From assembly GCA_935421135.1 (NCBI GenBank), contig OW285189.1, positions 13,227,072 to 13,291,071 on the forward strand: 64,000 nt of DNA. The letters run 5' to 3'. The notes under the pieces were generated by a model. The model worked only from the letters and a program-made list of their open reading frames with translations, did no database searches and was not told the origin of the DNA. The first letter of the stretch is position 1; the number at the start of each line of letters is the position of its first letter. Below are positions 37,526-49,900 of the stretch, piece by piece. Source of the stretch: Bugulina stolonifera. Its lineage: Eukaryota; Bryozoa; Gymnolaemata; Cheilostomatida; Bugulidae. Made by a program: the position numbers and the translations under genes.

Positions 37526-39752
37526 GGATTGGGGTTTCCCTAAATACTCCTTTGAAATAAAGTAACTCGGCATGCTTTGTTGCAACAACGTACATGTATA
37601 TACCATTTGAAATTGACGGAGTTGCAGGGATAAGGGAATCGATATTGATATTTATCACAGCATTAAAAACCACAATGTGATAATCCTTAGCATTTCATAT
37701 ATTATATTATTCTTATTGTTGCTATGTTTTGTTATGTTGATAATTCGTGATCATAAATTAAATTATTTATATAATATAATATATATTATAATAAATATAA
37801 TAATTATTATATATATTATTATATTTTGTTTTAAATTTTTTTAATTTTTATTTAATCTGAATCAAAAAAGCCATAAAATGATTGTAATTATACAATATCC
37901 GTGTCTTGTATTACCTGATGCTGACGACTTTGTTGATTGATGACAGCACATAGTGTTTGCAGTTTCAGGTCAGTTATGCTGTGGTCAGGTAGGCCTATCA
38001 TGCAATGTTCATATGATGATTGATATCGGATATGAGTATTATGGTTATAGTTGAAAAGTAAAATTCATACACATACAGGCTAGTTATCCACTACCAATAT
38101 AGTCATAGTGGAAGGAAAGATGGATGGATCACTCCTGCCAAAAACCATCCCTCCTTGCCTTGAAACACAATCCGGATTAAGCGAGGAGTTTTGCTACCTC
38201 GTGTGCAAATATGCTATTTCTATTGGTGTAACTCAGGCCAATCGGAAACGCTTCTCCACAATGGCCTGTATTTGCAATCCATTTATATAAACGAGATCTT
38301 GTTACAGGGCATGCAATCTAGCAGTTATTTAAGAACCCCACAGATGGATGACGAGAATGCGAGTCGCCGAATGTCGGCACCGCCAGATTGGACGTATTTG
38401 GATTTGGGATATTATCATTGAGTAATCTATTTTTCCTTCCGCATCTTTGCCGCTATGGCCTATGGTATGGGTGTTGTTAGGTGCAGCCATGAAGTTAACT
38501 ATGGGTGCAGCAGTTGAGAATTTAGATATTATTTGTTCCTTGTTGGTGATTGGGGTAAAGGTGGTCAGTCAATAATATGTAGAAAAAACAACTTTACCGG
38601 CTTCAGTTTTGACAGAAAACAAAGTAACGCTGTCTCAATATTTTCTATATTTCCACAATACAATACAATGCTATCAGCTGATTTTACACGAGCTGTCTGT
38701 GTGAATTGGGCCTACTGCTATGTGCTATGTGCTAAGAATATTGCTCAAAGCAATTGTTCTGTTTTTGTAAGATATTTTGGACATCCAACAGAAAAGTAGT
38801 AGCAACTCAACTTCAAGTCTGGACCCATGGGTTAGGAACCACTGATGTAGAGTACTAATGGGTAAGATCATGCGGTAACGGAGTTACAATATTTCACTTT
38901 GAACTGTTTTACAGGCTAGGTTAATTGTCTAGGATATTTTGTTTACCACCCATTGGAAAGAGCACGTTTGATATACTAGTGTTATACCTCAAACTTTCAT
39001 TTGAACAAAGTTTATTAGCTGGGTTAAACTCAAAAGTGGTTGGTAACGGAGTTACCCAAAATTAGCATCTAAAATCATGTACTTTTTTCGAAATGCCATA
39101 ACTATCAGTTGTTCAGAGCAATGTCAACAAAATAAATAAGCAGCTAAGGAGATATTATTACCACATAAAAAATTTTAAATACTTCCAGTGGCTCGTGCGC
39201 TGAACTTCTTGTAATATTTTTGGTAACGGAGAGAAATGCAATAGAGAAACAAATTCAGGCAAATATTTTGAGAAAACACCATTTAGCCTATGAGAAGACT
39301 ACAAAACTAATAGATAGCGAGATCAATGTATGAAGAGCAGTGAAGAAACAACACTTTTAATTAATATTAACTTTATACCTGTACAGCAGATGTAAAAACA
39401 TGTTGTTTAGAGGGAAAACATAAATATGAAATACAAGCTAGAAGTCTAACTTCAACAGGTTACCCTAAGCACAGTTTTGCACCCAAGCAGACAAATCACA
39501 CATCATTAGGACCGTGAGAGTGTGCTCTTTTCAATAGTATTCATCACATGATGCACATTACTATTTCGAAATTTTACCTAGATGCCAACTTTCGTTTGAT
39601 CTTACCCTATGTTGAATTGTAGGCCTATATACCATGGAACCTATCTGCAAAAGCTGACTAGCCTAAATTCTTCCATTAAGAATTTACTCACTGCTTACCC
39701 AACGTAGTAGTCAGGACCTTGGATTTAATACGTAAAGGTTTGAAGAATCACA

Positions 39753-42700
39753 ATGGGAGTTAGAGGAGTTGCGAGTTTCATTGCCGAAAATGCCGCTGAT
39801 TTACTGGCGACACAATTGATTGACTGTGCTGTTTTAGTTTTGGATGGTTACAATATACTCCACGAATTGTATTACAAAAGCCTCGCAGAAACTGCTTACA
39901 GTGGAGATTACGATGTTTTTGCTGATTGTGTCGAGAAATTTTGTAAACAATTGAAGTCTGCAGGGATTACTCCACACTTTGTTTTTGATGGTGCAAGTGA
40001 GCTTATTGATACCAAGTTCAAGACCACACTCGATCGAGCAAAAGAGAGGATACACTTAGCTGGCTTATCAAGACATCGAAAACGCACCAAGATATTACCA
40101 TGCCTAGCTTTCCAAGTGAGTATGAAACAGTCCCAAGTGGCCAATGGATAGAATTTGTGTAATTCTTTATGAAATTCTTAGGTAATAAACCTAACTGCTA
40201 CTAATTGGCTTGATCATAGGTTTGGCTCACAAATTATATTGCAAATGATTGACCATTGACATTGTACTGATAACAGTATAACTTATTAGGATGACTAAGT
40301 CAATGCCAACCAACTTACTATGTATCTTTTGTCTTTTATAGGCATGTGTTGAGAAACTGAAAGAGCTTGACATTCCGTACTGTGTATGTGACCATGAAGC
40401 AGATGGACAGCTGGCTAGTTTAGCCTATCAGTGGAACTGCCCTCTGGTCAGTAATGATGGTGACTTCCTGTTACACGATTTACCTGCTGGAGTGATCAGT
40501 GTCACTGATCTGGGAATTGAAGCAATTTTAGAGTCTAAATCTTGGTGAGAATTATTATTATTCATACAATTATCTCCACTAGCACCCTATCTAACATGCA
40601 CTTACATTGTATATGTATATGACTTGTAATGTTATTATGTTGTGGTAAAAATATATACAGCTACCAGATGTGCACAGGCTGCCGTTTAACTCTGACATGA
40701 AGTCTGTCGTTTTTTCAAATTAATGCTCAGTATTTTATTTCAGTATCACATTTTAAAGTTATTATGTGTGCTCCTGTAGGTTATCTCTGTTTTTGCAATA
40801 TGTACATTTTGCCTTATGAGCGTTCATAGTCCTGTGTTTCACATACTCATGCACTTGATCTCTGTTGCAATGTTCCTCTCCTAAACGTGTAACGTAATCT
40901 CAAACCAGCGAAACTCATTAGGCCAGGTGCTTAATGCATTTAATGTACGACTGACACACGTTACACTGGTACTGAGTGACTAGACAGCTGGTGCATCACC
41001 ACTAGATGTCTACTAATTCTCTTATTTGCAAGTTTTTGTAGTGATTCCGAGAACCTCATAATGTTATGTTGGAAGACTTTACTCAATTTCAACCCGGGAT
41101 GTTTTTCTAAGTTACTTGGTTGCAGTAGTATTCATTTTCTCTAGACACCTAATGTACATTTCTATGTAGCTAGTTGCCATAGAATATAGCGTTTATTTGT
41201 TTGTACATCTATTAGCGCAGTTTCTATTTTCTACTGTGTATTTCTATAGCCTCACAGAGCTAAAAACTCGAGTGTTTCAAGTGAACAGACTCTGCCAACT
41301 GTATAACATCAAACATCCGTCAATATTGGCTCTTCTCTCCGTCATCTGTGGCAATGACTGTTTTAACTCGGAGTTACTTGCGGCGTTCCGTAAACCTCTA
41401 CAGGCAAAGGCACATAATGGAAATATTGCCAGCTATCTTAAGTGGCTGGCAAAAGTGAGTTTGATAATGCTGTATGTTCAAAAAGTAATGTATAATAAAA
41501 CACTAACTTGACTTGGCATATACAATTATCATTTTATGTAAAAATCACAAGAGCTTCTACAACTATAGCACTGTATATTTATACCATGACCGTGTCAATG
41601 CTTGTATAGTAAAAATTGTTTGTGAACATGTTTAAACTGAAGTTATAGCATGATTGTTTACCAACAATATTCGGCTTGTAGTACAAAGATGTGAACACTG
41701 CCATCAATGATATTGTCAGGATTCAAGGTGGTTCAGAAAAGTTGAAGCTGAAAATAAAGGAAACTGTGGAAGCATATAAAGCATCTCCTAATCATATTGG
41801 TGAATACTTTGCCAACAAAAAGGTACAACTATTTGTTTTATAATAAGTTAAATCATGGGTTAATATGTTGGCAAAAATTTGATAGTCAATGCATATTTAT
41901 TAATTAAGTTATTGGATCTCAACATGCAGTAGACCTATGGTTATTCTAGTACTTCAAGCAGTACAAATTTTTGCTATTCATTTCGTTCATGAAGAAAAAA
42001 ATCAAGTAACTTGTAGCATCAATCTCGAAGTTGTACCCTCTTAACATTTCATGTAGCAAGTGTTGACAATTCCCAAATGATAGCAATTTGTACATAATTT
42101 ACTATTGTTGTTACATAGAAGTAAAGAGTACATGATTATAATATTTGCAACTGTACAGTGTATAGCATACACCCTTGGCGTTATGAGCAATGAACTGGTT
42201 TATCCAAATCACTTCACTGCTACATGTATATGAAGCTTTGCTGCCACCTAACTACTTCACCACTGACTATCATAGGTCTATTAATTTCAATTGTTGATAA
42301 TGGTGATATCATGTACATGTATGTACAAGTAATCAAGACGTATTCTAATAGTGTTATAATTACCATATACTTGTACATGTAGAAATGTGCACATTGTATA
42401 GGTTATAAATACTAAATATGTAAATCACTATTTATTATAGGTTACTCACGATTTTATTCATCCATTACACACGGAGCTACCAATAAATTTTTGGTACTCT
42501 TATCGAGCAGCCGGGATCCCGAAAAAACTCTTGGAAGTGTTGATCTTCAAGCGTCGAGTATTTTCTGTCCAAGTAAGTGTTTTATATGAAACTATGTACA
42601 ATGGTACAAGAGATGGTTTGTTTGGCACTTGGTTAACCCATCTACTACATAAAGTCATGGGGTTTTGGTGAAACTTTTGAATTTTTATTCCAAATGTAGT

Positions 42701-45373
42701 GTTTCATATACGTCATTTTCTTGTATTATAAATTTACTTCTTGTAGATAAATATAATAAACTACCTTTTCTTTGGTTAAATAGCTATGTAACAATCATGT
42801 ACATTGAACACTATCACCATAACTTGTAACAGTGTAAATAATTGGATGACCATACTTCTGCTTCACTAATGCTCACCTTTGTTTGTAACCATGGCATCAG
42901 CGATTCTAATGAACTTTAGATGGAGAAACTAGGCAATCCTAGCTCATGGATAATTTCAAGGTCTATTCGTACTCAAGCATATCAGATTCTGTCATCTACA
43001 ATACGTGGAGAAATCAAACAGGTCAAGGAATTTGATAGAAACAACAAGGCATTAGTTCCAAACGACATTGATGTTGATAAAGACAAGGTAGATTTATCTC
43101 TACACAAACTCTACTCTACCTCTGAAGTAGAGAGGTTGGAGTTGTTCTACTCTGCTCTGGGAATCACATCTGCAGATCTAGACTCTGGTATAGTTGATCC
43201 AGCATCTGATTCAAGGAGAGATAATGATATACTTTCTGCTGTTATTGTGTATTGGATCAGGAACTCCCAGCCACGAGTCTGTAAAATGTAAGTCTTTATC
43301 AGCCCTATGTTTATATCAATATTATATTTATATCAGTTTACTGTTAAATATACAGCAAGTTGTATGGTGTAGTCGTCAACCTACAGATATTGTCTCCTGT
43401 CATGGAGCCAAAGCTCTTTTGCATTGCGGAAACAGCTTTGCACTTTATTTTAGCCATAGTACATGGAATATTGTAAAGCAGATTTAGAGTATTTAAATTA
43501 CCTCTATTTACATATTTTGTTCATCCTAAACTGACTTTGTTTTTATCTTCTCAGTCATGTGATGGCTGTACTCGTCTGTATAATCAGACTGTCTCTAGTT
43601 GAACCATTTCTATCAGAGGAAGACAAGGTGTCTGTACAGACTAAGCGCTACTCCCACACACCTACCCAGGATCAGAAGCATAAGCTAGGCCTGGATATAG
43701 ACATCCTCCATGCTTTGGCTCAGTTCCAGTCTGTACTCAGGTGGGCATTACTGGGGGAGTGAGTTCATCATCTGTACATAAGCTCCTATAATAGCAGCAT
43801 ACCTGCAGGGGTAGTGGGATCGAATCCTCCCTTGTATCAATATCCAGCAGTATAATATTCCATTTGTTGTCATAAAAAGCCCTGAAAGCTCAAAATTTAT
43901 CCATTTTATTTTGATCTAGTATGTCTATATTGTATTCTATATCCAAACACCATAATAACATTACCGCAGATACTTTGTGAAGGTGTAGCTTATGTGATGT
44001 GAATTTTACATACATAAACTTATTATTATGCTTGTATGCTCATATTTTCCATAATCTCAGAACCCTGTCGATTACAGTGACAGTTTGGATTTGTTGGGAC
44101 TTCTCTCAGTGAATGTAGACATACAGATATATAGAGTATTTAGTGGACGTTACATATACAACCTGTGCGTTGAATTACTCAATCGTGTTCAACCCATGTG
44201 TTATTGTGAGGAACTACTTGTACGTAGTCGTGATCACAGCTTTCTATTCAAAAGGTGAGTTCAGTGTGCAACGACAATAAACATTCTAATGAATATTTGA
44301 ATATTCATAATGAATATGAATATTTTCCATGGAATATATACATCTGATCATTCCACACAGTAGAAAACGTATCAGCTTCTAACATTGTCTCTCTCACGAC
44401 CATGATGGTCTTGGTCGCACCTAAGTCCCTATAGCCATTGATTATTTGCTGCATTATATGTAGGATGAGGCCCTCTGAGAAAGCTTATCTCTCTACCTCT
44501 TGATAATTGAGGTTAAAACTATTCTGGTAAAATACAAATGACTATCATACATTTGCATACTGCTGTTATTAGATGGTACAATGCAGTGGAAGCTCTGTGT
44601 AAAGAATCTTTGGTCAATGTTGGTAACTATAGAGTTACAGTCACTGCTGTTGCTAAAGCCGCTAAAAGAAGGGTAAGTTTGTTTGGATTCTGTTCTATCT
44701 CTCATAGACGTATGTATACTCTAAGACAGAATCTGACTTATTCTAAACTGACTGACACGAGCTCCTACTGAATTCTGAAGACTAGACTTTTAACTATGCT
44801 TCAAGATAATACAATGTCAGTACTGTTGATGCTATATACAGTACACATATACACTCGTACATGTATGTAATGTTTGGTGATGTATATGATACAAGGTAGC
44901 AATTCTTAGAAGTACATGTATATGGTGAAAGACTTTCACTGCAGTTCAGTTTGGCCCATAGTTTTACCATAGTTCAATTTGGCCTATAGTTCAATTTGGC
45001 CTATAGTTCAATTTGGCCTATGAACACACAGGCTCAAGTCAATCATGCAGCACCAATTTCTCTTTCAAAATATAGAGGTGCATTGATTATTTTGGGATCC
45101 AGCGCTCAGACCATTTTGAAATTTGTATAGTCACATAATATATAGAGTTATAGGATACCATATGCATGTGTCTATAAAAGAAACATAAATATTGTATGTT
45201 AATGTTCTCAGACGAAGAAGAAGACTAACGCAACACCAGCACCGACTACTGCTGCACAGATGTCCAATGCTGAACAGTCTAATAGTGACAGCAGCAGTAG
45301 CTCTGATGAAGAGATCTCTACTCAACTTCTTGGGAATAAGTTTGCTGCTTTATCAATTAAAGTAAAGTCATAA
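39753..45373 (+). CDS. ASTE1: Asteroid homolog 1 paralog A (FEN1/XPG-like PIN nuclease)
   Basis: Ten exons: 39753-40115, 40342-40544, 41250-41454, 41682-41822, 42441-42572, 42920-43287, 43555-43740, 44078-44254, 44573-44672, 45212-45373. Phases agree and total 679 codons (678 aa), essentially the size I recall for human ASTE1. Exon 1 begins MGVRG, the Met-Gly start typical of the FEN1/XPG family. The acidic active-site residues are present: LDGYN and FVFDGAS (exon 1), DHEADGQ and SNDGDF (exon 2). Exons 3-10 are the Asteroid-specific helical region. A Ser-rich acidic patch (SNSDSSSSSDEE) precedes the end. ASTE1 is reported as a structure-specific DNA endonuclease acting in double-strand-break repair in the nucleus. 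It heads a direct array with B and C. Confidence 0.9.
44935..45019. repeat. 17-bp tandem repeat, about 4 copies
   Basis: Unit TAGTTCAATTTGGCCTA in ASTE1-A intron 9; the first copy is diverged (AGTTCAGTTTGGCCCA). Confidence 0.8.
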
Positions 45374-45700
45374 CACTGTGTTTATAATATGTGTATAACC
45401 CTAGTTCTATAGGTATTTACATTGTGAACAATAATTTGGATTAGTGCTACTCTGTGTATAGAGCATTTCTGAAGCCCATTGCAGCATTTTAAAATAATTC
45501 CATACATGTACATAAATTATTACTTTCTTATAATTTTACAGTTTATATTTCTGAAACAGTTTTATAAATTAATTCAGAATTTATTATTTCTAAAAAACGT
45601 TTAATTGCAATTGGCATAATATATTACATCCTATGTACTATTAAGTAGTACAAATGTAACATATTGAATAACAATCATTAAACTAGTTTGTGCTCAAACT

Positions 45701-45706
45701 AATAAA
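45701..45706 (+). terminator. Candidate poly(A) signal of ASTE1-A
   Basis: AATAAA about 330 bases past the ASTE1-A stop, in a suitable position. Another lies near 46025. Confidence 0.35.
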
Positions 45707-46382
45707 TTATAAAACCCAGTGTAATAGGTAATGTTATTTCAATGGGTGTAATAATTAATATAATTGTGTAGACTGTAGAGCTTTATTAGACGGCACACTG
45801 CTGTTGGCAGAACTGTTTTGGTATTATAACTAATCTACTAGTATGTACCACCTGTTTTATTGTTAACCAAACAATAGAGCAAGTGTTGTGTTAAACAATA
45901 AGGTGATAAGTTACTTTTTTTCTTCTTGATGATAAGAGTATATTATCTAGATCCAGAAGAAACAAGATATCAGTGGTTATTTAATAGCAATCTATGTACA
46001 AACTCACCTGTTACAAATTCTGTTGAATAAATTTAACATTTCTCAAAAATCCTGTAGCCTGGCTTGTGGTGTATATATTACCTCATGTTGTGTTACCCCA
46101 TGTGTTAGCACTTAGCTGTCCAAGTTAGGCATTTAGGTATACATGGTTTGCACTGAGCACTATAGTAATAATTGTTCCTACTTAATAGTTGTCTTCTCTC
46201 TCATGACATGAGACGTACAGTCATGTAGTTTGCAGTATATAGTCAAGTGATTCCAGGAATGTGTATGTATGACCCTGCGGTGATAAGAATGATGTGGCTC
46301 TGGCTCATGTAGCTTAGGCTGGATTTACGGACAATTACCTTATTGAAAAGTGTTAGTGTGGGCTAGTATTTTAATTATAAAT

Positions 46383-46531
46383 AGCAATACAAGACGCACT
46401 TCTATTTTTGATTTATTTCCTACTATTTAATTTCTGTTCCGAGCATCATGATCAGAGGATAAATGATGATGATCAGATGAGCATTGAAATATTAGGAAAT
46501 AAATCAAAAACAAAAATGCGTCTTGTATTAC
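46383..46531. mobile_element. 150-bp MITE-like inverted-repeat element
   Basis: Arms of about 42 bp: AGCAATACAAGACGCA...ATTTATTTCCTA and the complementary TAGGAAATAAAT...TGCGTCTTGTATTACT, with a short loop rich in ATGATGATCA. Non-coding. Confidence 0.65.
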
Positions 46532-46987
46532 TATTCCATGTACTTTGTAATAATATCATATTTGCCTATGTGTGTATCACTTAGGCTATCTCTGTACATA
46601 ATTTTTGTGAGATCAATCAATCTCTATTGCGTGAAAAATTTAAAAATAGAGGCATCTCCTGAGCAAATGTATGAACTTTATTTTAAGAAGTTGTCTCCTC
46701 GCCCTTTTGCTGCTAGCACTGTAGTAGGCAGAGAAGCATATAAGATCAGATAAAGTCTACATGCTTTCACTGTTGATGAGTAGCTAATGAACATAGTGTC
46801 ATGTATAGTGAGCTGTACATTATCCAACACTCAGTGATGTAATTGGACATTATACACTGGCAGTTTTTATTGGTTCAATTCAACATTATTCTAAAGAAGA
46901 AACAAAAATAATTATACTAGTACATCTACATTGTAGCTCCTCCCCTTTTGGTATGCATTAATAATCATTATACCTTCATATACTGAA

Positions 46988-49900
46988 ATGGGAGTGAAGG
47001 GACTTCATAGGTTTATTGCTGACCATGGGAATGTTCTACATGAATTAAAAGACTTGAGAGGGGCTGACTTAGTCATTGATGGAAACAATATACTCTATGC
47101 ATTGTATTTCGAAGGTTCAGCTGATACGTCATATGGAGGAGATTATGATGTATTTGCTAAGGATGTGGAAGCCTTTTGCAATTTCCTAAAAAAAATAGGT
47201 GTTAGGCCATATTTTGTTTTCGATGGAGCAAGTGAGCTTAATGACGCAAAGTTGTCTACCAGCTTGAGGAGATCAGAGAAAAACATTTGTCTCACAGGAA
47301 AAAGAGGGGCCAGAATGCTACCATGTCTAGCTTCAAAAGTAAGTTGTTATAAGTAAACCATCTTTCTTCTTTCGAAGTATCTACCAAATAATGCATTTGA
47401 GTTTAGTCACTAGAGGCACATGTTAGCTAGCTGTAGCCACAAATAGACAACATAAATTATAGCAGGAACTACAAGGCTATCTAGTAGTACATGTAATGCT
47501 GTGTAGGATTTTCTATTGTTCGTTTCATTCCCTTCCTCATAGTAATTGCTGTAGAAATATCCTGGACTGTTCTACCCCATCCAAGAAGGTCTGAATGATC
47601 TCTCTATGTTGTATATTATTATTGTACTATGTGACAGCTATGAAAAGCAAAGAAGTCATGGCTATCTGTGTTATGCAATAGTTGTGTTATCCTAAGAGAT
47701 CATTTTTTTGATATCAAATTCATGTTCTGTAAAGGTGAAACCTGATCGTTCTTTAGCCATTTTTAGCTGTTCTCTAATGGTTCCATTTTGGATCAGCATA
47801 TCTACGTAGATGAAAATGATGACATCTAATGATGTTTTAAACATTTTAACATAAGGATTCTTGCTAGTAGATATACTGTTAGTAGAAATAACTAGTAAGT
47901 GTTATTATTATTATTGAGTTTATTGCTTATCAATAACAATAGATTATAGTAAAAGCGTATGCATGAAACGCATGTATAAGATCGCACATCGTAGAGCCTG
48001 TAAGAACTGCCATACACTTTGAGCACTGTTCCTAATCCTCCGTGATCACCCTCATGGACAACATACCATTATTATAATGAGTTGACAGTTGGGAGAGGCA
48101 GTGCCTTGTCTAATGAACTCTTGTGTTTGTGAGGTGTGTATAGGGAAACTGAAAGAGCTGAAGATTCCGTACTGTGTATGTGACCATGAAGCAGACGGAC
48201 AGCTGGCTAGTTTAGCTTATCAGTGGAACTGCCCTCTGGTCAGTAATGATGGTGACTTCCTGTTACACGATTTACCAGCTGGAGTGATCAGTGTAGATGA
48301 CTTTGGTATTAGAGATATATTAAGAGCTAGGTAAGCTATAGTATTAGTCACATGTTATGATCATAATATTCTTCACCTACACGTACTTTGTGTACATATA
48401 TACATATGTACCAGGGCTCTCAAGTTCAAGGATTTTTCCTAGCAGTTCGGATTTTCAGTGGTTTTCCATTATTAATAATCTGCTTGGATTTTTAAAGATT
48501 TGCTCACATTAGCTATATTTTGAATTGAAATACCTTACAATCTCCAAATTAATCTTCAGTTTAGCTCATAGCTTGTGAGTTGCTTAGAGATTCTTAGGAA
48601 GAAGCTAATTCTATTACCTTCCAAGGGTAAGGACTGAATTACATGTATGTATGTACTGAGGCTATTAGACAGTAAGAAATACCAGCTTCTTAGAGCAAAA
48701 TATGTACATGTAGATGGCCAGCAGCGTTATCTATATAACTGATCAATATTGTTAATAGGGTACGTGATAGTAATACTACTAAACACTACTCACACTGCAG
48801 TTTGTTTTTTCACTAATTAACTTGAGAGCCCTGTATGCATACTTGCCAAGGAGCAAAAGCAAAAAATCTGGACTTTTTGGCTCAAAATCCCTGGACAAGC
48901 ACCAGAATCCCTGGACAAGCACCAGAATCCCTGGACATAGTTTGAGTGTACATTATTTGAAGGAAACTTATTTCGCTGAAAGGTATCAAATTATCAATTG
49001 TAGTGTCATTTAGTGGCTTGTAAGATATGTAAATGACTTTTTTTTAGGTTGTATCTTGTGTTTTATGAAGTTTGGTAACATTGTCACCATACATAAAAAA
49101 TCAGGACAGCTAAAAAATTAGTAGGGGCAGGCACAAAAACCAGGGGGTGTCCTGACAAAATCTGGACACTAGTCTTGGCAAGTATGCCTGTATGTACATA
49201 ATTATGTACATCTACTTTATGCAAACCTATTGGGGTTATTACATGTACTTCATGAACTTGTGATTATTTTGGTATTCCTTCATTTATTGTATACAGCTTA
49301 GTGTTGGTAGGGTACTAGACCTACATGTAGGCCTACATACTTACTTGTATCTTTCATTCACTATGATGTTACTGATTGTGCTGGGAATATGTGCACTAGG
49401 TATGGTCTATTATTTTGGTCCTGTATTTTAGTATAAATAGTGTAAAAGCATTGTGTATGTAGAGATGACAGGTAGTAACTCAGGTCTCAGGTTGCACTAA
49501 ACGTTTTTTATATTGTTCAGAGTGTGATCCTTTGCCTATATAGTCTATATCAGCGGCTCTATTCATGCATAGGCCTTGCATACACACACTTGTTATGCCT
49601 AGTTACTGTTTCACAATACTAGCTTTTGTTCATATTTTTCTAATGTAAATACCTTTCATCATCCTTGTTTTATCCCTTCAGGGAGAGCAGAATGTTCCAA
49701 CTATGAAAGAGGACATTACTCCTAACATCAGTCTGAATTAAATAATAATTCAGGCTGTATTTTGTTTAGATAAATAAATGGAAAATTTGTGATAATGTGA
49801 CTGTAAATACACTACATATACATATATCACTTTTTGTTGTAACATGGTATTTACCTATTTATAACTTGTACTTTGCAGATATAATTGGCGGCCACAAACC

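Larger units (their letters stand above)
36387..39752. other. 3.4-kb gap between SSUH2 and ASTE1-A
   Basis: Holds a possible SSUH2 poly(A) signal at 37080, three CCAAT boxes at 37337-37402, a 14-bp-stem hairpin at 37475-37525, an extreme AT stretch at 37740-37860, and an unassigned open region at 38108-38421. No recognisable gene. Confidence 0.4.
45374..46987. other. Intergenic between ASTE1-A and ASTE1-B
   Basis: Contains the 3' end of ASTE1-A and an inverted-repeat element at 46383-46531. No gene is recognised. Confidence 0.4.
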
